Shown here piece after piece: positions 1 through 8,194 of a stretch of DNA of 64,000 nt. Positions within the stretch are counted from its first letter, which is position 1. Each line of letters starts with the position of its first letter. A program made the position numbers and the translations under genes. Source of the stretch: Pusillimonas sp. T7-7 (GTDB lineage Bacteria > Pseudomonadota > Gammaproteobacteria > Burkholderiales > Burkholderiaceae_B); assembly GCF_000209655.1 (NCBI RefSeq), contig NC_015458.1, forward strand, positions 62,001 to 126,000, written 5' to 3'. The notes below the pieces were generated by a model that searched no databases, had not been told where the DNA came from, and worked only from the letters and a program-made list of their open reading frames with translations.

Positions 1-1
1 A

Positions 2-790
2 AGCTGCGACGACAATCTCGATATTGGGCATATACAGAAAATCGCATTGAGCCTGGATGCACCGGCGCCCGGGGTAGGCGAGCCCTTGCCCTTGCTGTGG
101 CAATGGGGCCTGTTCGTTGGTGGTTTGCCCTATGGCGAACTAGGTGCCGACGGCCATCCCGCGCGGGGTGGGTTTCTGCCGCCCGCCGACAATCGCAACC
201 GGATGTGGGCCGGCGGGCGGGTCGATTTCCTGCAGCCCTTGCGGGCCGGCAGCAAAGCGCATAAAGAATCCACCATTCTGGCGGTCAAAGAGAAAGTCGG
301 CAGTACGGGCAAATTGCTGTTTGTAACCGTCAAGCACGAATATTCCCAGGCAGGCACTCTGTGCATTTCAGAAGAACAAGACATTGTTTACCGCGAACCC
401 AGCCCGCCCAAGCTCCAGGGCAGCATTCCAACACCCGAGGCGCAATGGAGCGAAACCATAGAGCCCAGCTCGACCATGCTGTTTCGCTATTCGGCCGTGA
501 CCTTCAACGGGCATCGCATTCATTACGACTATCCCTACACCACAAAAACGGAAGGTTATCCGGGCCTGGTCGTGCATGGCCCCATGATCGCCACCCTGAT
601 GTGCCGCGCCTTTACCCGGGCCAACCCCGATAAGGTTCCAGTCTCGCTGGCGTATCGTGGCCTGCGTCCCCTGATTTCACCCCGGCCTTTCAATGCGCAG
701 GGCATGCTGGCAGAAGAAGGCCTTGCCAAATTGTGGGCTGAACAAGACGGCACGCTGGCGCATCAAGCAGAATTGAGGTTCAAAGCATGA
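2..790 (+). CDS. MaoC-type itaconyl-/mesaconyl-CoA hydratase, 5' end outside window
   Basis: The reading frame is open to the left edge of the window, so the N-terminus is missing; the first in-window start-like codon (TTG at 47) is not convincing because the sequence before it reads as normal protein. The visible part resembles the FAS1-type N-terminal half plus the MaoC hot-dog half of mesaconyl-C4-CoA / itaconyl-CoA hydratases, with the motifs FNGHRIHYD and GLVVHGP that carry the acid/base residues of this fold. It would hydrate an unsaturated C5-dicarboxylyl-CoA to citramalyl-CoA in the cytoplasm. Its stop overlaps the next start by 4 nt (ATGA), so it is translationally coupled to a CoA-transferase and then a CitE-type lyase, which supports the assignment. 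The exact substrate (itaconyl- or mesaconyl-CoA) is inferred from neighbours only. Confidence 0.8.
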   Translation, partial: SCDDNLDIGHIQKIALSLDAPAPGVGEPLPLLWQWGLFVGGLPYGELGADGHPARGGFLPPADNRNRMWAGGRVDFLQPLRAGSKAHKESTILAVKEKVGSTGKLLFVTVKHEYSQAGTLCISEEQDIVYREPSPPKLQGSIPTPEAQWSETIEPSSTMLFRYSAVTFNGHRIHYDYPYTTKTEGYPGLVVHGPMIATLMCRAFTRANPDKVPVSLAYRGLRPLISPRPFNAQGMLAEEGLAKLWAEQDGTLAHQAELRFKA

Positions 791-2013
791 GCATCGACCC
801 CATGAATAAAAATGTTACTCATCAGACTGGCGCAGTGCGGCCCCTGGACGGCATTACCGTCATCAGCCTCGAGCATGCCATTGCGGCGCCGTTCTGCACC
901 CGCCAGCTGGCTGATATGGGCGCGCGAGTCATCAAGGTCGAGCGCCCCGGCGTGGGCGATTTCGCCCGCAAGTACGATGAGCGTGTCAAAGGCCTGGCCT
1001 CGCACTTTGTATGGACCAACCGTTCCAAGGAAAGTCTTACCCTTGACCTGAAGCACCCTGACGCGGCCGGCATACTGGACCAGTTGCTGGAGCAGGCCGA
1101 TGTGCTGGTCCAGAACCTGGCGCCGGGTGCGGCAGCACGCCTGGGGTTGTCATTCGAAGCCTTGCACGAAAAAAACCCACGCCTGATTGTGTGCGATATC
1201 TCGGGCTATGGCGAAGGCGGCCCCTACCAAGACAAAAAGGCTTACGATCTGCTGATTCAAAGCGAAAGCGGCTTTTTGTCCGTCACGGGTGATCCGCAGA
1301 GTCCGGCCAAGGCAGGGTGCTCGATTTCAGATATTGCCGCGGGCATGTATGCCTACAGCAGCATTCTTTCGGCCTTGCTCTTGCGTGGGCGCACGGGCGT
1401 GGGCAGCCGTATCGATGTCTCCATGCTGGAAAGTACGGTCGAGTGGATGAGCTTTCCCCTGTACTACGCTTTTGATGGCGCAGAGCCACCCCCTCGCGCC
1501 GGCGCTTCGCACGCCACCATTTATCCCTACGGTCCCTTCCCTGTCGGCGACGGCAGTGAAGTCATGCTGGGCTTGCAGAATGAGCGCGAGTGGGCGGCTT
1601 TTTGTACCACCGTGCTGCAGCAGCCAGAGTTGGCCAGCGATGACAGGTTCAACTCAAACAGCTTGCGCGTAGCCAACAAAGAAACCTTGCGCGTGCTGAT
1701 TGTCACCGCCTTTGCTTTGCTGTCGCGCAAGCAGGTTATCGAACGGCTCGAAGCCGCCGGCATTGCCAATGCCAGTGTCAACACCATGCATGATGTCTGG
1801 GCCCACCCGCAGCTGGCTGCGCGACAGCGCTGGCGTACGGTTGACAGCAGCGCCGGGCCCTTGCCCGCCATGATTCCGCCCGCCACGAATTCCTCGTTCC
1901 AGGCGCGCATGGATAAAATTCCCGGCCTGGGCGAGCATTCGGCGTCTTTGCTGGGCGAGCTGGGTTATACCGAGCAGCAAATACAGGCATTCGTTAAAGA
2001 AGGGGTTATTTGA
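787..2013 (+). CDS. Family III (CaiB/BaiF) CoA-transferase
   Basis: 408 residues, normal for the family III CoA-transferases that move CoA between two carboxylic acids through an aspartyl-CoA thioester. The N-terminal Rossmann part contains RPLDGITVISLEH and VIKVERPGVGDF, and the motif GPYQDKKAYDLL (residues about 146-156) places the catalytic aspartate at position 154. The ATG at 787 overlaps the stop of the hydratase, and the stop overlaps the start of the CitE-like gene by 1 nt. In this context it is the likely activator of itaconate or mesaconate, as the family III itaconate CoA-transferase is in Pseudomonas (known family example). The donor is probably succinyl-CoA, which is inference. 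Other substrates are possible because sequence alone does not resolve specificity in this family. Confidence 0.88.
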   Translation: MSIDPMNKNVTHQTGAVRPLDGITVISLEHAIAAPFCTRQLADMGARVIKVERPGVGDFARKYDERVKGLASHFVWTNRSKESLTLDLKHPDAAGILDQLLEQADVLVQNLAPGAAARLGLSFEALHEKNPRLIVCDISGYGEGGPYQDKKAYDLLIQSESGFLSVTGDPQSPAKAGCSISDIAAGMYAYSSILSALLLRGRTGVGSRIDVSMLESTVEWMSFPLYYAFDGAEPPPRAGASHATIYPYGPFPVGDGSEVMLGLQNEREWAAFCTTVLQQPELASDDRFNSNSLRVANKETLRVLIVTAFALLSRKQVIERLEAAGIANASVNTMHDVWAHPQLAARQRWRTVDSSAGPLPAMIPPATNSSFQARMDKIPGLGEHSASLLGELGYTEQQIQAFVKEGVI

Positions 2014-2825
2014 TGCAATCTCTCATCAGAGCCGCGCTTTTTGTTCCGGCCACACGTCCGGAGCGTTTTGCCAAGGCGCTGGCCGCCGGCGCCGAGGCCG
2101 TCATTATTGATCTTGAAGATGCGGTCGAGCATCCTCTGAAAGACCAGGCCCGCGAAAATCTGCGTCAATTTGCCCTGGCTAATCCCGAAGCCAGGTTTCT
2201 GGTTCGTATCAACGACGCCACAACGAGCTGGTTTGAGCAGGATCTTGTTGTTTGCGCTGCACTGCCGTCTGTGCAAGGCATTGTTTTGCCCAAAGCTGAG
2301 TCGGCGCAGCAAATAAAGCGGGTAGCCGATACAGGCAAGGCAGTGCTGCCCATAGTGGAAAGCTCCAGGGGTGTGCTGGCACTGAATGAAATCGCTGCTG
2401 CGCCAGGGGTGGAGCGCCTGTCCTTCGGCAGTCTCGACATGATGCTGGAAACCGGCACAACGCCCGATACTGTCGGCGCCAGTATTTTTCTGGATCATAT
2501 CCGCAGCCAGGTTTTGTTGTTTAGTGCTGCGCATGGCCTGCAGGCCCCGCTTGATGGCGTCTATCCGAATTTTTCCGACCTTGAAGGTTTGGCGGCGATT
2601 GCCGGCCAAGTGCGCGACATGGGTTTCGGAGGCATGTTGTGCATCCATCCCAAGCAGATTCCGGTCATACAGTCTGCTTTCGCTCCCACTGCGGCCGACA
2701 GGGAATGGGCGCAACGCGTCGTCGATACGGCCGAGTCCACAGGCTCGTTGGCGTTTCAGCTGGATGGAAAAATGGTGGATGCGCCCGTCATTGAGCGTGC
2801 CCGTCGCATACTGGCCGGCGCATAA
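2013..2825 (+). CDS. CitE-like (HpcH/HpaI family) CoA-ester lyase, probable citramalyl-CoA lyase
   Basis: 270 residues with the HpcH/HpaI TIM-barrel pattern of citrate lyase beta-like proteins: LFVPATRPERFAKAL at the N-terminus, IDLEDAVE (about residues 32-39), LVRIND (about 64-69), and the acidic metal ligands in IVESSRG and FGSLDMM. The length is that of stand-alone CitE-like lyases and not of the citrate lyase complex subunit, and no citD/citF is nearby. I chose ATG 2013, which overlaps the preceding TGA; a TTG 3 nt upstream is also in frame. The expected reaction is cleavage of citramalyl-CoA to acetyl-CoA and pyruvate, the last step of itaconate or mesaconate breakdown. Malyl-CoA lyase activity is the main alternative. 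Confidence 0.85.
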   Translation: MQSLIRAALFVPATRPERFAKALAAGAEAVIIDLEDAVEHPLKDQARENLRQFALANPEARFLVRINDATTSWFEQDLVVCAALPSVQGIVLPKAESAQQIKRVADTGKAVLPIVESSRGVLALNEIAAAPGVERLSFGSLDMMLETGTTPDTVGASIFLDHIRSQVLLFSAAHGLQAPLDGVYPNFSDLEGLAAIAGQVRDMGFGGMLCIHPKQIPVIQSAFAPTAADREWAQRVVDTAESTGSLAFQLDGKMVDAPVIERARRILAGA

Positions 2826-2834
2826 GGTTCAAGC

Positions 2835-3326
2835 TTAGGCCTTATGGTCTTGGTCAGGAATGACGTTCAGTACCTGATCCGAACAGGCCTGCAGCAGCAC
2901 CGGCAGCGTACCCTGGCGTAGTTGCAGCGCAGGCGCCAGCTCTTGAAGGGGGCGCAGTACAAAGGCCCGTTCGTGCATGCGAGGATGAGGCACGGTCAAT
3001 GTAGGTGTATCGATGGCTTCATCGCCGTACAGCAGCAGATCCAGATCCAGGGTGCGCGGCGCATTGCGATAAGGCCGGCGCCGTCCATGATTATTTTCTA
3101 TTACTTGCAGTGCGACCAGAAGTTCGGCCGCAGGCAGGCTGGTCAGCACTTCAGCCACCGCGTTCACGTAGTCGGGGCCGTTGGCATCCACCGGCGCGCT
3201 TCGGTAAAACCGCGACAGTCTGAGCGTTGTGATACCGGGCGTGGCCAAAAGCTCCGCAGCTGCCTGTTGCAAGCTGGCCAGCGCATCTCCCAGATTGGCG
3301 CCCAGACCAATATAAGATTTGATCAT
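2835..3326 (-). CDS. folK: 2-amino-4-hydroxy-6-hydroxymethyldihydropteridine pyrophosphokinase
   Basis: 163 residues, the usual FolK size. It transfers pyrophosphate from ATP to 6-hydroxymethyl-7,8-dihydropterin in folate synthesis. GLGANLGD (residues 7-14) and the Mg-binding aspartates D94 and D96 in RTLDLDLLLYG are visible, as is the PHPRMHERAFVL segment. The frame is open far upstream, but ATG at 3326 gives the family N-terminus and overlaps the pcnB stop by 4 nt (ATGA), so it is co-translated with pcnB. The gene converges on the CitE-like gene with 9 nt between stops. folP, for the next folate step, lies at 62191, far from here. Confidence 0.95.
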   Translation of the reverse strand: MIKSYIGLGANLGDALASLQQAAAELLATPGITTLRLSRFYRSAPVDANGPDYVNAVAEVLTSLPAAELLVALQVIENNHGRRRPYRNAPRTLDLDLLLYGDEAIDTPTLTVPHPRMHERAFVLRPLQELAPALQLRQGTLPVLLQACSDQVLNVIPDQDHKA

Positions 3327-4684
3327 GCCTGCGGCGTGTTGACCGCCTGTGCGGCGGGCCGCTTGCGTGGCCGCCGCCTGCGCTTGGTTCCAGCCGTGCG
3401 ATTGCCGCGTTGCTGGATTTGATGGTTTTCTATCATTTCGCCACGCGTGGCATGGTCCGCATTGGCCACATCCATCCACCATTGTGCTTGTACGCTGTCG
3501 ACCTCGCGGGCTTCGGCGCGCAACTGCAGAAAGTCTACTGCCGCCCTGAAGCGCGGTTGCTCTATCATGCGCCAGATGGCCTTGGCATTGACACGCTCGA
3601 AGCGTGCCTGCATAAACCAGATCTCGCGCATATCGGCCTGGAAGCGGCGCTGTATGGCCAACTTGCGGGTTTGCTCCGCGACGACGGAGTCGGCTGCCTG
3701 CATGAGCGCTTGGGCGGGGTGCTCGCCTTCGGCACACAAGGCCTGCCAGCGCTTGTTGACCAGTTTCCAGAGCAGGGCAGCGAACAGGAAGCTGGGGCTG
3801 ACGGTTTTGCCCGCGCGTACCCGGGCATCGGTGCGTGCCAGGGCCAACTCTATAAATTCTTCGCCGCCTTCTTCCTGAAAGACCGCATCGATCAGGGGCA
3901 GCAGCCCCTTGTGCAGGCCCATTGTCTGCAGTTGGCGCAAGCAGTCCATGGCGTGACCGCAGGTCAGCAGCTTAAGGGTTTCGTCGAACAGGCGGGATGA
4001 AGGCACATGCTCGATCAGCCCCGACAACGGTGCGATGGGCGCCTGGGTGGCGGGGTCTATGGTTCCGTTCAACTTGGCGGCAAAACGCAGCGCGCGCAGC
4101 ATGCGCACCGGGTCTTCGCGGTAGCGCTTTTCGGGGTCGCCTATCATGCGTACCACACGGTTCTTCAGATCGGGCACGCCGCGATGATAGTCAATGACTT
4201 CTTCGTTGATGGGGTCGTAATATAAGGCATTCAGGGTGAAGTCGCGACGGGCGGCGTCTTCTTGCTGCGAGCCGAACAGATTGTCGCGCAGGATGCGGCC
4301 ATGTTCATCGGTGTGCTCATCACTGGTCGCGGTGGCGCGAAAAGTGGATGTTTCAATGATTTCCTGGCCGAACACCACATGCACCAATTGAAATCGTTTT
4401 CCTATGATGCGGGCGCGGCGAAACAAAGGACGAATCTGGTTGGGGGTGGCATTGGTTGCGACGTCGAAATCCTTGGGTTCCAGGCCTACGATCAGATCGC
4501 GAACGGCGCCGCCCACAATGTAGGCGTCGTAGCCTTCGGCGCGCAGCACTTCGCATACTTTGATGGCATGGCGTGAAACATTACGGCGGTCTATGCCGTG
4601 CTTTTCGCGCGGAAAACGCTCAGGAACACCGGGAGGCGCGGCAAACAGGCGGTTGACAAAGTTTTTTATTGTTTCTTTAAGCAT
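3323..4684 (-). CDS. pcnB: Poly(A) polymerase I
   Basis: 453 residues, typical of proteobacterial PcnB. It adds poly(A) tails to RNA 3' ends and so promotes decay of structured RNAs. The nucleotidyltransferase head has YIVGGAVRD and the catalytic aspartates D72 and D74 in PKDFDVATNATP; the RRDFTLNALYYD and EDPVRMLRALRFAAKL blocks of the poly(A) polymerase / CCA-enzyme class II family follow. The C-terminal tail is basic (GTKRRRRPRKR), common in PcnB and consistent with RNA binding. It sits 12 nt behind the HAD phosphatase and overlaps folK, forming a run hda - HAD - pcnB - folK. A CCA-adding enzyme is unlikely given the long N-terminal extension and basic tail. Confidence 0.95.
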   Translation of the reverse strand: MLKETIKNFVNRLFAAPPGVPERFPREKHGIDRRNVSRHAIKVCEVLRAEGYDAYIVGGAVRDLIVGLEPKDFDVATNATPNQIRPLFRRARIIGKRFQLVHVVFGQEIIETSTFRATATSDEHTDEHGRILRDNLFGSQQEDAARRDFTLNALYYDPINEEVIDYHRGVPDLKNRVVRMIGDPEKRYREDPVRMLRALRFAAKLNGTIDPATQAPIAPLSGLIEHVPSSRLFDETLKLLTCGHAMDCLRQLQTMGLHKGLLPLIDAVFQEEGGEEFIELALARTDARVRAGKTVSPSFLFAALLWKLVNKRWQALCAEGEHPAQALMQAADSVVAEQTRKLAIQRRFQADMREIWFMQARFERVNAKAIWRMIEQPRFRAAVDFLQLRAEAREVDSVQAQWWMDVANADHATRGEMIENHQIQQRGNRTAGTKRRRRPRKRPAAQAVNTPQA

Positions 4685-4696
4685 GATGGCAGTATT

Positions 4697-5398
4697 TTAG
4701 GACTTTGCGTCCTGCATGTCCTTGAACAGGTCGAGTACGGCCCAGCCGCGCTCAAGCGCCAGCTGCCTTAAAACGGGGCTGGGGTTGGCCGCAATGGGGT
4801 GGGTCACAATATCGAGCAAAGGCAGGTCGTTGAGCGAGTCGCTGTAGAAATAAGAGGCTTCAAAGTCTGACAGCTTGGCGCCCATGCCGTTCAGCCATGC
4901 GTTTACGCGCACGACTTTGCCCGCCTGGAAGCTGGGTACTCCCTGTATTTTGCCGGTATAGCGGCCGTTCCGGACTTCGGGAATCGTTCCGATCAGATGC
5001 GGAATGCCAAAGGCGCGGGCGATGGGCGCTGTAACGAACTCGTTGGTGGCGGTGACGATGGCGCACAGATCGCCCTGGGCAAGGTGCTTTTGTACCAGGC
5101 TCTGGGCGATCGGCAGAATGGCTGGGCGTATGACTTCAGCCATAAAGGCTTCATGCCATTCAGCCAGCTCGGCCATGCTCGCGCGGCTGAGCAGACCGAG
5201 CATGAATGCGGCCGCTTCTTCCGCCGTCAGGTTGCCCGCGTTGTAGCGCTCCATCAGCTCGTCGTTGCGTCGCTGCGCCTCGGCCGGGTCTCCGGCGCGG
5301 CCAGTGCGGGCCAGAAAGTCGGCCCATTGGTAATCGCTATCCAGGGGCAGCAGGGTATGGTCAAGGTCAAACAGGGCCAGGCGTTTTGTAGGCATCAT
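4697..5398 (-). CDS. HAD-IB family phosphatase (SerB-like hydrolase)
   Basis: 233 residues with the four HAD motifs: FDLDHTL at residues 10-16 (nucleophile D11, acid D13), a Thr motif II in AIVTATNEF, the motif III lysine in QAGKVVRV, and motif IV YSDSLNDLPLL. The cap position and the HTLLPLDSDYQW segment place it in subfamily IB with phosphoserine phosphatase-like proteins that sit next to hda in betaproteobacteria. The substrate is unknown; histidinol-phosphate, phosphoserine and other small phosphomonoesters are possible. The start codon overlaps the hda stop by 4 nt (ATGATG, two possible Met starts). I would not assign serB, because this family is paralogous to it. Confidence 0.88.
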   Translation of the reverse strand: MMPTKRLALFDLDHTLLPLDSDYQWADFLARTGRAGDPAEAQRRNDELMERYNAGNLTAEEAAAFMLGLLSRASMAELAEWHEAFMAEVIRPAILPIAQSLVQKHLAQGDLCAIVTATNEFVTAPIARAFGIPHLIGTIPEVRNGRYTGKIQGVPSFQAGKVVRVNAWLNGMGAKLSDFEASYFYSDSLNDLPLLDIVTHPIAANPSPVLRQLALERGWAVLDLFKDMQDAKS

Positions 5399-6096
5399 GG
5401 ATTATCGTTAACAGGTTGGCCGGACGCCAGCAGTTCCTTTAGCAAGGGCAGTGTAATGGCCCGATGTCGTTCCAGTGAGTAGCGGTCGAGCGCATCAATC
5501 AGCGCGCTCAAATGCCGCATGTCGCGAGTGTAGTGGGTGAGGACCCAGTTGATGACCTCAGGCCCCAGCTGCAGGCCGCGATCGGCCGCCCTGGTGGACA
5601 GCGCCTGAGCCCTGTGTTCGTCGGAAAGTTGTTCCAGCCGAAAAACCAGATCCCAGCCCAGCCGGGTACGCAAGTCTTCCCGCAGGGGCATGGTCAGTGG
5701 TGCGCGATCGCCTGCCAGCACCAGCGCAAAGCCCTGAGGGGTGGCAGCGACCTCTCGCCACCGATTGTACAGGGCAAACAGCGCCGCTTGCCGGTCGTCG
5801 TCCAGGCTCTCGACGTTGTCGATGGCAATAAGCCTGTACGCGAGCAGATCGGCGCTTGCTATGCTGCGTAATGACTGAGCGTTGTCGCTGTGGTGAAAGT
5901 AGCGTGTGTCAGCCCCAGAGGCCACCGATTGAAGCAGGTGTGTGCGTCCGGCGCCTGGCGCTCCCCACAGGTAGACGGCCCGGCCTGGGCTGCAATCCCG
6001 CAATGCCTGTACGGCCTCTTGGTTCTGTCCGGCCACGAAGTTGTCCAGCGAGGGGGGCGAAGGAGGTAAAAGGTCGAGTATCAGTTGCTGCGTCAT
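5395..6096 (-). CDS. hda: DnaA regulatory inactivator Hda
   Basis: 233 residues, a short DnaA-like AAA+ protein without the C-terminal DNA-binding domain of DnaA. Hda acts with the beta clamp to promote ATP hydrolysis by DnaA and limit re-initiation (known role). The N-terminus MTQQLILDL is a clamp-binding QL-type motif. The P-loop reads LWGAPGAGRTHLL, with Arg after the glycine as often seen in Hda instead of the canonical Lys; sensor II lies near TRDMRHLSALI. It is divergent from purM with 116 nt between, and is first in the hda-HAD-pcnB-folK run. DnaA itself is excluded by length. Confidence 0.92.
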   Translation of the reverse strand: MTQQLILDLLPPSPPSLDNFVAGQNQEAVQALRDCSPGRAVYLWGAPGAGRTHLLQSVASGADTRYFHHSDNAQSLRSIASADLLAYRLIAIDNVESLDDDRQAALFALYNRWREVAATPQGFALVLAGDRAPLTMPLREDLRTRLGWDLVFRLEQLSDEHRAQALSTRAADRGLQLGPEVINWVLTHYTRDMRHLSALIDALDRYSLERHRAITLPLLKELLASGQPVNDNP

Positions 6097-6212
6097 GTGC
6101 TGCTTGAACCCTGGTAGCTGCCTGCCGCGGTAAAGTCGGCCATATTCATCGTAAAATCAAGCCTTGGTAATTCATTCAACATGCAATTCTTACATATCCC
6201 ACGGCATTTCTC

Positions 6213-7265
6213 ATGACAAACAAACATTCCGCCTCCCTGACCTACCGTGATGCAGGGGTCGATATCGACGCCGGCGAGGCACTGGTCGATCGCATCAAGC
6301 CATTGGCTGCCAAGACCATGAGGGCCGGTGTTATGGCGGGCATAGGCGGTTTCGGTGCGCTTTTCGAAGTGCCGCGCCATTTGAAAGAGCCTGTGCTGGT
6401 GTCGGGAACCGACGGTGTCGGCACCAAGCTGAGGCTGGCGTTTGAATGGAACCGCCACGATACTGTGGGTATAGATTTGGTCGCCATGAGTGTCAACGAC
6501 ATTCTGGTGCAGGGCGCCGAGCCATTGTACTTTCTTGATTACTTCGCCTGCGGCAAGCTGTCGGTTGATACCGCCGCCAGCGTGGTTGGCGGCATTGCCA
6601 AGGGTTGCGAGCTGGCTGCTTGCGCCCTGATCGGCGGCGAAACGGCCGAAATGCCGGGTATGTACCCCGACGGCGAATACGACCTGGCGGGTTTTGCTGT
6701 CGGGGCTGTTGAAAAATCGCGCATTATCGATGGCAAATCCATTGCCGTGGGCGATGCCGTGTTGGGCCTGGCTTCCAGCGGCGCACACTCCAACGGCTTT
6801 TCCTTGTTGCGCAAAATCCTGACGCATGCCAATGCGCGTCCGGGTCAGGAACTGGCCGGTCGTCCGCTTGAAGACGTGGTCATGGCGCCTACCCGCATTT
6901 ACGTGAAATCGGTACTTGCGGCGCTGGCCGAGCATGGCCCGGCCATCAAGGGGCTGGCGCATATTACCGGCGGTGGCTTGCTCGACAACGTGCCGCGCAT
7001 TCTGCAGCCGGGCCTGTCGGCGCGGCTGCATCGTGATGCCTGGACGATGCCTGAACTGTTCACTTGGCTGCAGCAAAATGGTGGCGTGGCTGATACCGAA
7101 ATGCACCGGGTGTTCAACTGCGGCATCGGTATGGTCATTGTAGTGCCGGCCGACCAGGTCGACGCCGTGACGGCAACCCTGACGGCCCATGGTGAACAGG
7201 TCAGCCGCCTGGGTGACATTGTCGAACAGGAAGGTAAAGACGCGCCGCAAACCGTCGTGATCTAA
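6213..7265 (+). CDS. purM: Phosphoribosylformylglycinamidine cyclo-ligase (AIR synthetase)
   Basis: 350 residues, standard PurM length. It closes the imidazole ring of 5-aminoimidazole ribonucleotide using ATP in purine synthesis. Diagnostic segments are [15 protein letters not shown] near the N-terminus, the substrate loop [43 protein letters not shown], and the C-terminal [12 protein letters not shown]. It is transcribed alone, divergent from hda, and its stop overlaps that of miaA by 4 nt in convergent orientation. A long open frame on the opposite strand over the whole gene is a codon-usage shadow. Confidence 0.97.
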   Translation: MTNKHSASLTYRDAGVDIDAGEALVDRIKPLAAKTMRAGVMAGIGGFGALFEVPRHLKEPVLVSGTDGVGTKLRLAFEWNRHDTVGIDLVAMSVNDILVQGAEPLYFLDYFACGKLSVDTAASVVGGIAKGCELAACALIGGETAEMPGMYPDGEYDLAGFAVGAVEKSRIIDGKSIAVGDAVLGLASSGAHSNGFSLLRKILTHANARPGQELAGRPLEDVVMAPTRIYVKSVLAALAEHGPAIKGLAHITGGGLLDNVPRILQPGLSARLHRDAWTMPELFTWLQQNGGVADTEMHRVFNCGIGMVIVVPADQVDAVTATLTAHGEQVSRLGDIVEQEGKDAPQTVVI

Positions 7266-8194
7266 AGCCATTGCCTGGCTGCCTGGTCCACGACCTGCCT
7301 GGCGGCGTCGGGGGCCAGGCAGTCAATGACCTGGCGCTCCGGCTGCGAGCGCAGCCAAGTCAGTTGGCGTTTGGCCAATTGCCGCGTGGCCGCCACGGCC
7401 TGCTCTATGGCTTGGTCCATACTGATACGGCCATCCAGATAATCCCACAGCTGCCTGTATCCCACGCATCGTACCGATGGCAAGTCTGTATGCAGATCGG
7501 GCCGGGCGTGCAGGCCGCGAACCTCATCCAGCAAGCCTTCCCGAATCATGGCGTGATAGCGCGCTGCAATGCGTGCATGCAGCGCCAGGCGATCCGAAGG
7601 CTCCAGGCTAAGCGTCACGAATTGATGGCTGCTGTCTTGTTCTGGACGTGCATCGGCCAGCCAGTCAGACATGGGGCGGCCGCTGACGCGATATATCTCG
7701 ATGGCGCGCTGCAAGCGCTGGCTGTCATTGGGCGCCAGCCTGGCGGCCGTGTCCGGGTCGAACTCCGACAGCTGGCGATGCAGTTCCGGCCAGCCACAGG
7801 CCCGGGCCTCGCTATCGATCGCTGCGCGAACGACGGGATCGGCCGTGGGCAGATTGTTCAAGCCTTCACGCAGTGCTTTGTAATACAGCATGGTGCCGCC
7901 ACAGATCAAGGGCAGATTACCCCTGTCTTGTATCTGGTGGATCAACAGGCTGGCATCACGCTGGAACTCTGCGGCTGAATAGCTTTCTGCCGGGTCGCGG
8001 ATATCCAGCAGATGGTGAGGCATCGAGGCCTGTTCAGACCGGCTGGGCTTGGCGGTGCCTATGTCCATGCCGCGATAGATGGTGGCGGAGTCCATCACAA
8101 TGACTTCGATGGACCAGCGTTGGGCCAAAGCCAGGGCGGCTGCGCTTTTTCCTGCCGCTGTCGGGCCGGCCAGGCATATAACCGGCAACGTCAT
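7262..8194 (-). CDS. miaA: tRNA dimethylallyltransferase
   Basis: 310 residues from ATG 8194. MiaA adds dimethylallyl to A37 of tRNAs that read codons starting with U. The P-loop GPTAAGKS is at residues 10-17, followed by [30 protein letters not shown] and the C-terminal [13 protein letters not shown] and [15 protein letters not shown] blocks, all characteristic of the family. The frame stays open to 8266, but ATG 8194 overlaps the mutL stop (ATGA) and gives the standard N-terminus. The order tsaE-amiC-mutL-miaA is the well-known proteobacterial cluster; hfq, which follows miaA in many genomes, is not here, since purM converges instead. Confidence 0.96.
   Translation of the reverse strand: MTLPVICLAGPTAAGKSAAALALAQRWSIEVIVMDSATIYRGMDIGTAKPSRSEQASMPHHLLDIRDPAESYSAAEFQRDASLLIHQIQDRGNLPLICGGTMLYYKALREGLNNLPTADPVVRAAIDSEARACGWPELHRQLSEFDPDTAARLAPNDSQRLQRAIEIYRVSGRPMSDWLADARPEQDSSHQFVTLSLEPSDRLALHARIAARYHAMIREGLLDEVRGLHARPDLHTDLPSVRCVGYRQLWDYLDGRISMDQAIEQAVAATRQLAKRQLTWLRSQPERQVIDCLAPDAARQVVDQAARQWL

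Noticed and set aside
6093..7271. 392-codon open frame antisense to purM
   Set aside because: purM is complete and conserved on the + strand; the antisense protein is rich in His/Arg/Gln without domain signature.
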